In this document: positions 11,043 to 22,526 of the stretch, one piece after another
How the letters are laid out: each line of letters starts with the position of its first letter
Numbering within the stretch: position 1 is the first letter of the stretch
Assembly: GCF_000471905.2 (NCBI RefSeq)
Contig: NW_006498233.1
Span: 2,415,869 to 2,479,868, forward strand
Direction of reading: 5' to 3'
Source of the DNA: Amborella trichopoda
Lineage: Eukaryota > Streptophyta > Magnoliopsida > Amborellales > Amborellaceae
DNA length: 64,000 nucleotides
Notes under the pieces: model-generated
Database searches by the model: none
What the model saw: only the letters and a program-made list of their open reading frames with translations
Told to the model about the DNA's origin: nothing
Program-made: the position numbers and the translations under genes

Positions 11043-11334
11043 CTTTTCATTCTTGCTTCAGCTCGTGGGTACGTCTTGGAGAGAGACAGAGGAAAGAGAA
11101 GAAAAGAGCCAATAACCTTCGATAAGATAACTTTCTCTCCTCCCCTCTTTCTCTCTCCTCCCTCTTTCTCTCTCCTCCGTCTTTCTCTCTCTTCTTCTCA
11201 TCTCTATCTCTCTTTCTCTCTCTTCTTCTCATCTCTATAGCTCATTCTCTCTCTTCTTCTCATCTCTATCACTCTTTATCTCTCTTCTTCTCATCTTTAT
11301 CTCTCTCTCTCCTACTTCTCTCTGCCTTTCTACT

Positions 11335-11712
11335 CTTCGTCTAATACAGTTGGCACTAGGCTTCACTGACTGCATTAGACGAAGAAGACTACATCTTGTC
11401 TCTCTTCTTCATCTAATGCAGTCGGTGAAGCCTAACGCTGACTACATCTTCTCTCACCTCTTCATCTAATATAGTCAGTGAAGCCTAGCGTCGGCTACAT
11501 CTTCTCTCTCTTCTTTATCTAATGCAGTCGATGAAGTCTAGAGCCGACTGTATTTTCTCTCTCCTCTTTGTCTAATACAGTCGGTGAGGCCTAACACTGA
11601 CTGCATCTTCTCTCTCTTCTCTATCTAATACAGTTGGTGAAGCCTAGCACTGACTACATCTTCTCTCTCTTCTTCTTCTAATACAGTCAGTAAGCCTAGC
11701 ACAGACTGCATA
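11335..11712 (+). repeat. Short hairpin array in the 3' LTR of A (about 7 units)
   Basis: Same ~53-bp unit as 255-1,250 (AAGCCTAG loop, ATCTTCTCTC spacer). The first unit, at 11,340-11,390, is inverted in part: TACAGTTGG...CTGACTGCATTAGACGAAG reads back on itself. The copy number is far below that of the 5' LTR, though the array is cut by the junction to B. Confidence 0.8.
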
Positions 11713-11724
11713 TGAGGTAGTAAG

Positions 11725-11742
11725 TCCCCAGTGGAGTCGCCA
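11725..11742 (-). promoter_or_regulatory. Intact primer-binding site of element B
   Basis: On the minus strand this reads TGGCGACTCCACTGGGGA, the cleanest PBS in the window, three bases from the LTR end. Only about 12 bases of leader remain beyond it (..CTTACTACCTC, matching D and E) before the junction with element A. Confidence 0.85.
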
Positions 11743-11935
11743 CGCTAGTTAGGTGTCTCTATCTCACCCTCTAGATCTAGGTGATCTGACGGTACGCGTA
11801 TTGGGTTTCAAGGGAACCTTGGGTTCAGGACTTACTCGGGCTGACTCGCGTGAGCACCCTCTGAGATCACGAAGAAAGCCCCCAAGTCGTAGAACTGGTT
11901 AGGAATTGCCTCTCTTGGCTTGTATTCTCCTATTT

Positions 11936-13229
11936 CTGCAATCACACACATATGGAAAATGTAACAAGACAGGTGGGTTGAAGGACCACACGTTGCCTTC
12001 AGATGAACGTACACAAGCTTGCACATTCAAAAGATGAGAAGAACGAGAGGATGAAGATTGAGGCGAGAAGAATTTGATCGAGTGGTGAGACCGACACAGT
12101 GACTTGACTAGTATGTAATTGACCTATCGTGGTAGTAAAACAGGCTCGATAGCTCAAACCGGCTCCATAGAGTTACTACTAGACGACTGTACCAATACCA
12201 ACTAGATAGATATAATGACTTGTTTGTGGTGGCAACAAAGTGGGCACAGTAACTATGATCAGCACAATTACATTATAGCTAAACGACGGGACTACCATTG
12301 AAGTCTAATCTCAACCCTTATTGATTAAACGAGAGTGTAAAAGAAAGAAGAGAGATCAGAGAGAGAATGAAAAGAACAGAGAGATGAAGAAAGAGAGGAG
12401 AAGAAGATAAAAGAGAAGAAGAAACAGAGTAAGATAGCAAATTGTGAGAGAAGAAAAAGAGAGAGAAAAGAAGGAAAGGAGGAGGAAGACACAGACGACA
12501 ATGGCTTCCACCGACTGTGAAATAAAGAAAGAAGAGGGAGAAGTAAGGCTGCACTAGGCTTGTGCCGGCTGTGACAAAAAAGAAGAAAGAGAGAGAACCT
12601 CAGTGGCGACAGGCTTGCACCGGTTGGGACAGAAGAGAAGAAAGAGAGAGAACCTAGGCGACGTTATGCTCATGCCGCCTGGGACAAAAAAGAAGAAAGA
12701 GAGAGTGAACCCAGGTGGTGCTAGGCTTGCACCGGCTGGGATAGAAGAGAACCCAGGCGGTGCTAGGCTTGCGTCGGCTGGGACAGAAGAGAAGAAAGAG
12801 AGAGAAATCCCAGGCAGCGTTAGGCTTGTGCTAACTGGGATAGAAGAGAAGAATGAGAGAGAGAACTCAAGCAACGCTAGGCTTGCGCCACTCAGGCTAA
12901 GGCCTGACTCACTGTTCATGTCTCAAGAACAGGAAGGCATCGCACTAAACGATAGGTCTACCATGCGTAAATGGAGAAAGAAAAGAGAAACAGAGAAAGA
13001 GGCATGATAGATCAGAGGAGGGAGAGAGAGAGATAAAGATGAAAAGAGGAGAGAGAAAGAAAGATAGAGATGAAAATAAGAGAGAGATGGAAAGAGAGAT
13101 AAAGATGAAAAGAGGAGAGAGAGGGATAGATAGAGATGAGAAAAGAGAAGAGAGAAAAGAGGAGAGAAAAGAGGGGAGGAGAGAGAAAAGAGGAGAGGAG
13201 AGAGAAAAAAGGAGGAGAGAGAAAATTAC
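11936..13229 (-). other. Putative leader intron in the LTR of B
   Basis: On the minus strand GATGAG|GTAATTTTCTC at 13,229 and TGTGTGATTGCAG|AAATAGG ending at 11,936 have the form of plant splice sites. The 1.29-kb interval includes all of the biased DNA and the hairpin array. Matching sites occur in D and E. This is a prediction only. Confidence 0.4.
12535..12905 (-). repeat. Hairpin array in the LTR of B (about 7 units)
   Basis: Units of ~53 bp pair a GGCTGGGA arm with a CCCAGG arm around TAGGCTT, spaced by AAGAAAGAGAGAGAA. At 12,711-12,739 CCAGGTGGTGC faces GCACCGGCTGG with one mismatch. Reversed, this is the same unit as in element A with changed stem bases. Confidence 0.8.
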
Positions 13230-13314
13230 CTCATCGAGGGGTATCGGCCCCTTTCTTCTCTCTCCCCTCTCTCTCTCCAAAACACACGCATGAACTCACT
13301 CAAGAATTCAAGTC

Positions 13315-13380
13315 TTTATTCAATGTTGAAGAATTGTGTGTATGTCTTTTTACAATTTGGCTTTGCATGTTTATATAGAA
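13315..13380 (-). promoter_or_regulatory. LTR TATA box and AATAAA signal, element B
   Basis: On the minus strand TTCTATATAAACATG follows ATGTTTGGGCCAAA, and GAATAAAGACT lies about 55 bases downstream. The arrangement equals that in A and D. Confidence 0.65.
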
Positions 13381-14849
13381 TTTGGCCCAAACATGAGTAA
13401 ATGCTCAAGAACTACCTAAAATTGAAGATAATTACAATTTAATCAAGTTAAAAGAAATTATAAAAAAGGGTACGAAAAGACTATTTTTCCCCTACCTAAC
13501 AATGTGTGGAATTTCAGAACAGTTCCTACTACTGTCCGAGAACTTGCGTGATCTTCCATGATTGATCTGGGGTTGCTCTGATGCCCGTTTAATCGAAAGA
13601 TAATTGTTTTCTTGTAGGGATTGGCATGGCGATCAATTTGATACCAACTTCGAGCCATGAATCATGTTTTTAAGTCATGATCATAAAACTTGAATTTCGA
13701 ATGAATTTTGAAAACTTCGGATCGACAGTGCACTCATTCCCTGATTTTTTTTCTTCTATTTCTTCGCTGAATCGCACTGAGCATGCCATCACGATCACGT
13801 CGCAATAAACGCAGCTAGATTTCATGTCCGAACGAAGATTTCATGGTCTTGAGTTTTTGGCCGGAATCTTGAAATCTGGCGGTCGAAATTTAAAGCAGCT
13901 TTGATGCCTCTATGTGTGAAATCCAACCGTTCATTATACGTGAGGTTTGGAATAGAGATAGCCTCGAAGCTTACGCACATAATACAATTGGTTTTGTGTC
14001 GATCGGGCAGGTAAGTATCGTGATTTGGCCGTCGGAGTGAGGCGTGCTGCTGCTGAATTGTTTACAACTTTCTTCACAGATCACGGCTTCTCTCTAGTTT
14101 TTCTCCTTGCTCGGGCATCGCCACGGGGGTTACCACCTATCGAAACGCTCGTCTCGATGAGACGAACATGCTCACAAAATTTGAGTGTGATCCTACTTGG
14201 AATGAGTGAGATATAGGCTTCAAAAGTCACTGCCCGTGACTATGAAAACAACCACCTTTAATGATGTTTTTGTGCAGAGTGGCCACACGAGGCCTATTCC
14301 TTTTCGGTATTTTACCCATAACTTTGTCCTGGAGTGCCTGATTAAGCTGAAACTTGCCCCATAAGGGTTTTCGACCTTGTCGGATCTAATGGCAGTGGTC
14401 ACACAGTTGTTTAACTTGTTGAAAATATAGTTCTAGTTAAAGGGTCCATTTCAAGGTGTTAGAGGTCGATTTTACCAAAATTGTTTCTTTTTTTCACTAC
14501 CTTAGATATGTTTGATCATGATGAAACTTGGTAGGTGGCCTTTTAGAATACTTATGAAAATCTTGACCAATTTTGGGGTGATTATGAGACTGTCAAAATT
14601 TCCACTATATGTTGAGGCTTTATTTACCTGCTTCTTCTTTATTCCGCATTAGAGACCAAGGTGCTGAAAAATGTGTTCAAATAGTTCTCAAACTGCACTG
14701 CTCCCCCATGGATTCTTATCATGGGAAACAAAGTCACAAACACCCCTAAATGGCCACATATTTCACAAAACCTACAGTTATCCCTTGGACCCTACACATT
14801 ACGGTGCTCCACGATCCACTTCTTGTCATGTGTGCCCCTACTCCTCTTG

Positions 14850-15560
14850 TCCAACATGGGTAAGGACTTTAAAAGCACCCCTATTTTGGTCTATAGTGGG
14901 TGAGGACCTTAAACTTTGCCTTAACAGTCCAATATGGGTGAGGAATTTAAAAGCACCCTTGTTTTGGTTTAAATTTCTTGAGGACGTTAAAATTTCCCTC
15001 AAAACGTCCAATAAGAATTATGACACTAAAAGATCCTTGATCACGTCCAATGATTGTGAAGACGTTAAAATCCTCTTTATGTCTGATAAGGGTGAGGACC
15101 CAAAAAGCATCCCTCAACTCGTCAAACAGGGTTATGACGATTAGAGACCTCCTGCTCACATCTACCAAGGGTTATGACGTTGAAAGATCTTAAATCATGT
15201 CCAACGAGAGTGAAGATGTTAAAAGCATATTTATATCCGACAACGGTGAGGACTTTAAAAGCACCCTTATTCGGTCTAAAATGGGTGAGGACCTTGAAAT
15301 TTCCCTCAAAACATCCAATAAGAGTTGTGACGTTAAAAGATCCTCAATCACGTCTAATGAGAGTGACAACGTTTAAAGCCTCTTCATGTTCGACAAAGGT
15401 GAGGACTTTAAAAACATCCCTACATGGTCTAAAGTGGGTGATGGCCTTAAACTTTCCCTCTACTTGTCCAAACAGGGAGAGGACTTTGAAAGCACTCGTA
15501 TTTGGTCTAAACAGGGTGAGGACACTAAAATTTTCCTTGATGAGGTGGTCACCCCTACTT
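14850..15560 (+). repeat. 39-bp tandem array that reads as a 13-residue repeat (~17-18 copies)
   Basis: The DNA core is GGGTGAGGACTTTAAAAGCA plus CCCCTATTTTGGTCTAA. In the most open stretch (15,386-15,550) it translates as GEDFKNIPTWSKV, GDGLKLSLYLSKQ, GEDFESTRIWSKQ, GEDTKIFL, a strict 13-residue period. Elements D and E carry the same motif inside the gag region (DDVKSTPQWSKSG, QDLKYPLQMSNSD). Frames drift between units, so it is not coding now. Confidence 0.75.
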
Positions 15561-15599
15561 TTGTACCCTCTAGCAGCCATCCCATTTCCTCAATTGAGT

Positions 15600-16900
15600 G
15601 AGGCCACTTACAACTCACATGAGGCTACCTCTTCCCAGTTGAGTCTCATTCAACCACCCACTACCCAGTGAGTCGATCCATTACAACCACCATGAGGCTA
15701 CCACTCTCATATGAGTCCACCACTAGACTTGCCAACTATGAGAGTAAACCCTCACACACAAACAAAATCCCAACTTTAGAGCCTTCCACTCCCTTAAAGA
15801 GTCGCATCGCTCATCATCCCCAGTGAGTCTCTACCTCACCCATTCTATGATGCAAACCATCATTCCTAGGGAATCTCTATCTCATGAAGAAACCATTACT
15901 CCCTAGTCAAGTCATACCTTTGCCTCATTTCAAACACCATTCATATCCTTGAATGGCCACTCCCATTTGACCATTCCACTTTAGTTCGCTCGACATCCAT
16001 TTGTCACTCTTTAAAGCATCATTCAAAACCACGAATGAACTCTCCCATCTAAAACCAATCGCACCTGTAATGGCCTCATCACACGCACCATTCAAACCCT
16101 TGAATGATCACCAGGTAGAGTGCTTCACTACGGATGAGCTCATTGCAAACCCCCATTTGACATATATACCCATGAGTGATTGACCACATCAAACCTCATT
16201 GGAAGCATCAACCTCATGACAAGCCACTGTTATTGGACCACTCCATACCCATGAGGAGTCCCGACACTCATACCTTCTACTAAGCATCACTCATATTCAC
16301 GAATGAATGCCGCCATTAACCATACCACTCCCCAGTTGAGTCATTAATGTCCTTTAAATGGCCATTTCCATTGGCCTACTTTCCACCACCAAAATGACTC
16401 AACGTCTCCTCCATCGCCACTTTAGAATGCTCATGACAACCATTCTATCCACAATGGAGACTCACACAAATCCTCATCTCCCTTAACAAGTCTCATGGCC
16501 CTCTTAAACCTCACCATCCGTAGTGGGTCATGCTGACCATAAGAGCTACCTAACTCACCTAAGCCTTCATTAGTGCCCAGTGAGTCAGCACATGAATGAA
16601 CTCATCAAGAGTCACATGACTCATCACCCCAGGGGTGCACTCATATCATGTTTGGTGCATGAAACAAGCCATCATTTCATCACCAAGGAGGTTCCTTAAT
16701 CCCTAGGATCGCGACCATCCCTCCATTCCTTCCAACCAAAGCATATATCATCCCCAATGAGCTCATACAACAATCACCTCATGACTCACTCGACTCCCTA
16801 TTTCTTCAACAAGGGACAACCATTGGCCACCTTGACATCCCTAGTGGGATTTGTTTCACCCTTCAACACCAACTAATGAGCCTCACCCATGGTATCTATT
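15600..16900 (+). repeat. Diffuse CCCAGTGAGTC-type repeats of element C
   Basis: CCCAGT(T)GAGTC phrases appear at irregular intervals (15,600, 15,640, 15,820, 16,330, 16,580 and others), mixed with ACCATTCAAACCCTTGAATG-like phrases and ATGAATG words. It looks like an old, heavily mutated version of the PBS-complement and AGTGAGTC modules of A, D and E. No gene is visible. Confidence 0.5.
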
Positions 16901-17039
16901 ATCCCCAGAGAGTCTTCAACACTCACATCATCTTTGCCATCAAGGAGGAGCCACTCCATTTCATCATTCATATATTGAATCATGAAAGAAATAAAGATGG
17001 ACAGAGCCATGAAGATGCGGGTAATATTGTCCAAAAATA

Positions 17040-17440
17040 AAGAAGTGGGGCATGATGAGCATCTGATGAGGATCATCATGAGTAAAAGTGAGAGCTTCAG
17101 GTGTACATGGCCACAAAGCTATGAGTAAAAGCACCAAAAAGAAAAATTGGGTGTGGTGAAAACCCGAGTTAAGGATGAAAAGATGGGCGTGGCCATGAAG
17201 CCACGAGTAAAAGCATTCAAAAATAGAACATTGGGCATGGTGAAAATCTGAAAGGACGAATTTGGTAAAAATAGAAAGAAAAAGGTAGACGTGACCTCGA
17301 AGTCACGAGTAAAAGAGCTTAATAAAAAGGGAGTTGGTGAAAACCATTCTATGTCGCCACTTCCACCCAATTCAAGTGAAAACCCATAAGGGCACTTAGA
17401 CTAATAAACAGGTTGATGTAGTGCTCAACCTCACAGACGG
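17040..17440 (+). other. GAGTAAAA module and following conserved bases, element C
   Basis: CATGAGTAAAAGTGA, CACGAGTAAAAG, GGTGAAAACC and GGGCATGGTGAAAATC recur every ~55-60 bases. They are followed by TAATAAACAGGTTGATGTAG, TGCTCAACC and TTTCAGCCCA, as at 8,880-8,920 in A and 32,870 in D. Confidence 0.6.
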
Positions 17441-17459
17441 TTTCAGCCCATTCAAAGAC

Positions 17460-19190
17460 AGTAAAAGCTCAGTGGTTAAAGAATCAATACCCATCACAAG
17501 GGTACCTTGCTGCTAAGAACAAAAAGAGCTTAAAGAAAGCTCCAATGACTCGGGTCAGCCTCCAAAGGGCTCCTGAAGATCATAAGAATCATCAAGATAG
17601 CAAGTTAGGTCAGCCACCTGCTGAAGAGACTTTTCAATTCAAGATGTCAACTAAAAACAAGAAGATTATGCCAACAAATTGAAGAAAGAAGTTCACAAAA
17701 GGCCATTGACTGCCTAGCTTTGACCAATACCCTGGCCATGAGGGCAACCATCTTATCAAGGTTTCCATCTGCTGACTGGTTTAGACTTTCGGGAAGGCTA
17801 CGAAGAAGTCCGTGACTAAGCTTAGTATGATCGGGCTCAAGCCCGAATGATACCGTTATACTAAGGCCCCAGTTACTGACAGGTTTAGACTTTCAAGATG
17901 GCCACTAAAAAGCCCTGACTAAGTCCAGTAGATTAGGTGTAAGCCCCCTAAAGAGATACCCCTTCCTCCATTAATCCAAATCCTGGGAAAGCAGCTTATA
18001 GGCCCCATTATGGGCTCGATTGTTTATCTAAAGCAATGTAGACAAGGTCGAAGGCTTAGGGTAAAATGAGAACAAAACCCTCAAAAGGCCCCTACCACTA
18101 GCCTTTCAAAAAAAGTCTGACGAATTGGGAAGGAAGTATCAAACCAAGCTTTCTAACTGCCAGATATATCTCAATTATGATAAGATTGGGATCAAGTCCA
18201 TGAAGGGCCCCTGGTTATTGGAACAAAAATGCTCCTTGGATTGGGAGAAAGCCCTTAAGCAAGGCACCCAACGGCTGGTCAAAGCCAAGAGTAGTGATAG
18301 ATCGGGAGAAAGATCTTAAGCAAGGCACCCAACACCATACTCTTCAAAAAGATGGGCATTGGGATCAAGTCCATGAAGGGCCCTCAGCAATCGCAGAAAG
18401 ATCATAGCGGAATTGAGATCAAGCCCATGTAGGGCCCCTAGCAATTGTAGAAAGATTTGAGCAGCATTGGGATCAAGTCCATGAAAGGCCCTCGATGATT
18501 GCAGTAAAGGACATCTTCTGATGTGGGAACAAGCCCTTAAAAGGCACTCACTAGTAGATGAGAAATCTGAGGGACTAAGTGAATATCAGACTAGCACGAG
18601 CTTATTCTCTCTTCTCCCCTCTCTTTTCCTCTTCTCTTTGACGGATTAGGTGAAAGTCAGACTAGCACTCACTCATTCTTTCTTCTCCCCTCTTTTCTCT
18701 TATTCTCTTTGATGAACTAGGTGAAAATTAAACTAGCCTTCTCTCTCTCTCTCTTCCCCCCTTCTTCTCTTCGTTTCCTTGAAGGACTAGGTGAAAGATA
18801 AACTAGAATTCACCCTTTTTCTCGCCCCTGCCCTCTCTCCCTTCTTTACTCCTCTAAAAGATCCGAGCAACATTGGGAAGATATCCATGAAGGGCCACAG
18901 TTGTTGAAGTAGAAGATGCCTTTTGATGTGAGAGAAAGCCTTTAAAAGGAACTCACTACTAGACTGAAAAATTGAAAGGTATTAGGTGAAAGCAGAGTAG
19001 CCCTTCCCAAGAAAAATTTCTTGCTAAATTGGGATCAAGTCCATGAAGAGCCCTTAGTCGTTTGAAGGCAACCTTGATCACCCCTCCGAGAAGCAACCTG
19101 ACATGATTTTCCACCCAAAGGTTATGTTGGTGTCATTGATCAAGAAGACAAGAAGATTTTCTTTGTGATGATTCAAAAGATGAATTTAGG
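17460..19190 (+). repeat. C-specific repeats: GGGATCAAGTCCATGAA (~57 bp) and ACTAGGTGAAA-TTCTC (~75 bp)
   Basis: Between 18,170 and 18,540 the phrase TTGGGATCAAGTCCATGAAG plus GGCCC recurs about five times, and again at 18,890 and 19,030. Between 18,565 and 18,830 four units of GACTAGGTGAAAGTCAGACT plus CT-rich spacer follow each other. The area 17,460-18,170 has related wording (AAAGCTTAGT, TTTAGACTTTC) but no clear gene. Confidence 0.6.
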
Positions 19191-19299
19191 TAAGTTTTGC
19201 TCTGAACGCTACCCTTCTCGCTCCTCACGAAGAGAAACATTTGGTAGGGTACATTTTTATAGGGTATTTTTGACTTACTTCGACCCAATACGAATAAGA

Positions 19300-20095
19300 A
19301 AGGAGCCAGTGGCAACATGGTCTCGGCAGTACCAAAAAAGCATATGGACTACGGAAGCACTAATCAAATAAAGTTGTTTATGGAAAAGTAGCATCCTGCC
19401 TGTAAAAAAAATGCCTAGAGACTATGGAAGCATTGATCAAATAAAGTTGTGTATGGAAAAGTAGCAGAATGACCCCAAAACATGTAGGATGATGGTTTGG
19501 CGTACCCTAAGGATTCTAGTCAAGTTTTGACAAAATCTGACATTTTTAAGACCGATCAGGACGAGTCTGAAAATTCAGCTTCTTTCGCACTGATAAAGAT
19601 CTCATAACTGGAGCCCTTATTTTTACGACTCTGATCAACACCAAACCATTTCCATTATCTTCAAAAGGTTCGAAAACCCCTGGATATCAATTTGCAGCCC
19701 ATTATGATCCTTCTAGACCCCTTTGGGCCAAACTTACCCAAAATGGGTAGGTTTTACAATAATTTTGTGAGGCTGTAGGGAACCAGTTTCCATTTATGGA
19801 ATCTGCTACATTTGAGGTTGGGATTGAATTTTGAATGGCCATATAATCTTAGATCCGAATGATCCCAAATTTCAGGCCAAGACCATGTGCCACTGGCTCC
19901 TTTCTTTTAGTTTTGGGGTCGGGCTCGACAGTACCAAAAAAGCATATAGACTATGGAATCTACTACATTTGAGCTCGAGATTGAATTTTTAATGGCCATA
20001 TCTCCTTCATATCAGATCCGAACGATCCCAAATTTCAGGCCAAGACCATGTGCCACTGGCTCGTTTCTTTTCAGCACGGGATTGAATTTTGAATG
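19300..20095 (+). repeat. Internal duplications in the C LTR
   Basis: There are two local duplications. ACTAYGGAAGCAYTRATCAA, ATAAAGTTGTNTATGGAAAAG occurs at 19,350 and 19,420. A ~145-bp unit with TTGAATTTTNAATGGCCATA and CAGGCCAAGACCATGTGCCA occurs at 19,800-19,910 and 19,960-20,065, with a third partial copy to 20,100. GTACCAAAAAAGCATAT is shared at 19,329 and 19,931. Confidence 0.75.
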
Positions 20096-21230
20096 GCCAT
20101 ATCTCCCTCCTTTCTTCTCGCTATCCCCCAATCTTTCTCTCTCCCCCCATTATCACCCTCAACCTATGGCATCATGCCGCAGGTATGCTCCCCCCCTCCT
20201 TTCTATGTTCCAAATCTCTTGGTCTCTCGCCCACCGCTATTTTCTCTCTCATTAATCTCCCCCCCTCTCTCTCGTTACCCGCTCTCCCTCTGTGATTTTT
20301 TTTCCTTTCTCTCATTATTCTCGATCTCTTTCTCTTGTATTTTTCTCCCTCTCACCCTCTCTCCCATGAATCATTCTCTTTTTCTAAACCTCTTATTCTC
20401 TCACTCTTTTGCCAATCTCCCTCTCTCTTTCTCTCTCTCTCATGGCTCTCTCTCGTCTTCTCTTTCCCTCTCTCTTACCTTCTCTACTCTCTATCCCTTA
20501 TTTCTCTCTTTCTCTCTCTCCCCACCATCACAAGAGAGCAACGGGGTTGCTGCCCCTTCTCTTTCTCCCATCTTCTCTCGCTCTCCCTCTCTCTCTGTAA
20601 ATCGCTCTTTCTTCAAATCTCTCTCTCCTTTTGTCTCTATCTCTCTCCCTCTTTTCCCCTCTTTCTCTCTCTCCCCTCCATCACGAGACAGAGCATGGCT
20701 GATGTCCCCTTCTCCATGCTCCATCTCTCTTTCTCTCTCTTGTAATTCTCTCTTTCTCTCCCAATCTCTTTCACTCTATCTACTCTCTCTCATTCTCTCT
20801 TTCCCTCGTTTGTCTCTTCTCTCTGCCCTCCATCACAGGACAAAAGTAGGGATGTTGTCCCCTTCTTTCACTCTAATATTCTCTCGCTCTCTCTCTTTCT
20901 TTTCTCTCTCTCTCTCCCTCACACCACATCTCTCTCCCTCTCTCCCTCACCTCACATTTCTCTCCTTCTTTCTCTATCATTCTCTCTCACTCTCCCTCAC
21001 TTGTTCCTCATTCTTTCCTGATCCACGTCTCTCTCCCCCATGTAATTTCTCTTTCTCTCTCATTCTCATCTATCTCCTTCATGCTCATCTCTATCCCCCT
21101 CATTTTTTTCATCTCTCCCTCTCGTTATTCTTCTCTTCTCTCCCTCTCCCATCTCTCTCTCTCTTACTCTCTCCCATCTCTTTCTCTCTCATCTCTTATA
21201 GGTCTACTTCCTTCCTATTCTACCCACCTT
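20096..21230. repeat. 1.1-kb pyrimidine-rich low-complexity tract
   Basis: It is almost pure CT with short interruptions such as CCATCACAAGAGAGCAACGG (20,524) and CCATCACGAGACAGAGCATG (20,679), which repeat every ~155 bases along with CCTTCTCT. The 380-codon frame here is a by-product of missing stop codons in CT-rich DNA. A smaller CT tract follows at 21,420-21,500. Confidence 0.85.
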
Positions 21231-22526
21231 TCTAGCCCGGACTACTCTGGCGAGGCTTTTCAGGGTCATATTTCTTGTGGGTTTGTTCCCTCAGATTGTC
21301 AACTCTTAGAATCCTCCAAGGTGCTCTAAACTTTAGTTGAAATCTAGGGACCTTTCTAACATTCTCGATTACCTCTTAGAGATGGGACACCACAAACATG
21401 TCTAAGGTTTGAGAGTCCTTCTTTCTTCCCTATTCATCTCCTCTCCCCCTCTATTTCCCTTTCTCTCTCTCTCTCTCTCACTCTCTCTCTCTTTCTCTTC
21501 TCTACCTCTTTCATTTTTAAACCTTCATCCTTTCTTTACTTCCTAGCATTCTTTTACTCTGTTTCCAAACTCTCACATCATTTCTTGATTCTTCGATCCT
21601 CATCTTTACAACACATTTGCACCCACTTAACTTGATTTTAAAATTTTCAAAAAATTACCCTTTTTCATTGATTTTCATTTATTGTCATCCATACATGCAT
21701 AAATTTCATTTACTTTGTTCATTATCACCATAAATCATGCATTAGAGAGCTCTTCAGGATCATATTCTTATGGGCTTGTTCCCTTAGACTGTTGACTCTT
21801 CGAATAACCCGGGATACCTCGATCACAAGTTGAGTACCTTTTCTCTGTCACCCAGTAATACCTTTTGGAAGAGGTGATGCCAAAAGGCTGCCCATTTTTT
21901 GGGTAAAATGCCCCCTTATTTTCTATCATATTTCTCTTCTATCTCTTTGAACCTCTTCACTCATAAACACAACCCCCACCTCTCAACCCTTACATATTTA
22001 ATTGGAGACATGCCAAGGGACGCCTCTCAAAATCTATAGATAAGTGTGATTATAACGTTGTGCAGCAATAAAAGGGAGCCAAATTCAAGTCATGTGAAAA
22101 TGACAATCAGAATGATTTCTAAGCGATCTAAGAAAGGAAATCTCCCAAAGATGTCTGTTGGAAGATATTTTTCATCGTCATGGGCCCCCGCTCAATAGAA
22201 GCCTAGCAAATAGTGGAAATCTTGACAGTCTCAGAATAGCCCCCTAGCAAGTCAAGATCTTCATGAGGACTATCAAAAGTCTCCTGCCAAGTTCCATTGC
22301 ATTCAGACATGTTTAAGGCAGTGCAGACTGAGAAAATGTTCCGGCAGAATCAACCTCTAGTACCCTGAAATGGATCCCTATAACTAGAGCTACATTTTCA
22401 TTATCTCAATTTGTTGTGAGAACACAACCATTGGATCCTGTATGGTTGAAAAACCCCAGGGGTCAAATTTTAGCTCAATTGGACACTCCCAGAAGAAGTT
22501 ATAAGCAAAAGAGTGAAATAAGAAGA

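Larger units (their letters stand above)
9684..11712 (+). mobile_element. Element A: 3' LTR, truncated in U5
   Basis: It starts TGTTTGAACACATTTTTCAG. The first ~70 bases are about 90% identical to the minus-strand LTR of B. It has a U3 stem-loop at 10,068, TATA box and polyadenylation signal near 10,993-11,042, CT-rich DNA and a short hairpin array. The expected U5 end (TGATTGCAG ... CTAACCA) is missing: at about 11,712 the sequence jumps to the PBS side of B. The putative 5' splice site of the leader intron is mutated here (AAG|ATAACT). Confidence 0.85.
11746..14693 (-). mobile_element. Element B: isolated 5' LTR on the minus strand
   Basis: About 2.95 kb. On the minus strand it begins TATTTGAACACATTTTTC (expected TGTTTG) at 14,693 and ends ACACCTAACTA at 11,746, next to the PBS, so it is a 5' LTR whose body is lost. 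It carries TATA and AATAAA (13,315-13,380), a purine/pyrimidine-biased U5, a hairpin array and both putative splice sites. The right arm of the U3 stem-loop is lost near 14,280. The bases beyond 14,693 belong to element C, suggesting insertion there. Confidence 0.85.
14694..19252 (+). mobile_element. Element C: 3' internal region of a divergent related element
   Basis: No gag or pol is present. It carries versions of the family's 3' modules in the usual order: a 39-bp array, CCCAGTGAGTC phrases, a GAGTAAAA module and ATGTAGTGCTCAACCTC. It ends in GAAGAGAAACATTTGGTAGGG at 19,230-19,250, which matches the pre-LTR phrase of A, D, E and G. Its 5' part is missing, replaced by B. Confidence 0.65.
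19253..22155 (+). mobile_element. Element C: probable divergent 3' LTR, cut by element D
   Basis: It starts right after the PPT-like TTTGGTAGGGTAC with ATTTTTATAGGGTATTTTT, resembling GAGGGCATTTTTCATC of the LTR of G. Beyond that the sequence is unlike the other LTRs, except for similar layout: AT-balanced front, then a 1.1-kb pyrimidine tract, then mixed sequence. GAGGCTTTTCAGGGTCATAT at 21,252 and its relative at 21,749 (CTCTTCAGGATCATATTC) form a ~500-bp spaced repeat. It ends where D begins. Confidence 0.4.

Noticed and set aside
12554-13293. Opposed frames of 80-134 codons rich in Lys/Arg/Glu or Ser/Leu
   Set aside because: They are shadows of the purine-rich U5 tract and hairpin array of the B LTR.
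20093-21235. 380-codon open frame rich in Ser, Leu and Pro
   Set aside because: It lies in CT-rich low-complexity DNA, where stop codons are rare in every frame; several overlapping frames are open and there is no domain.
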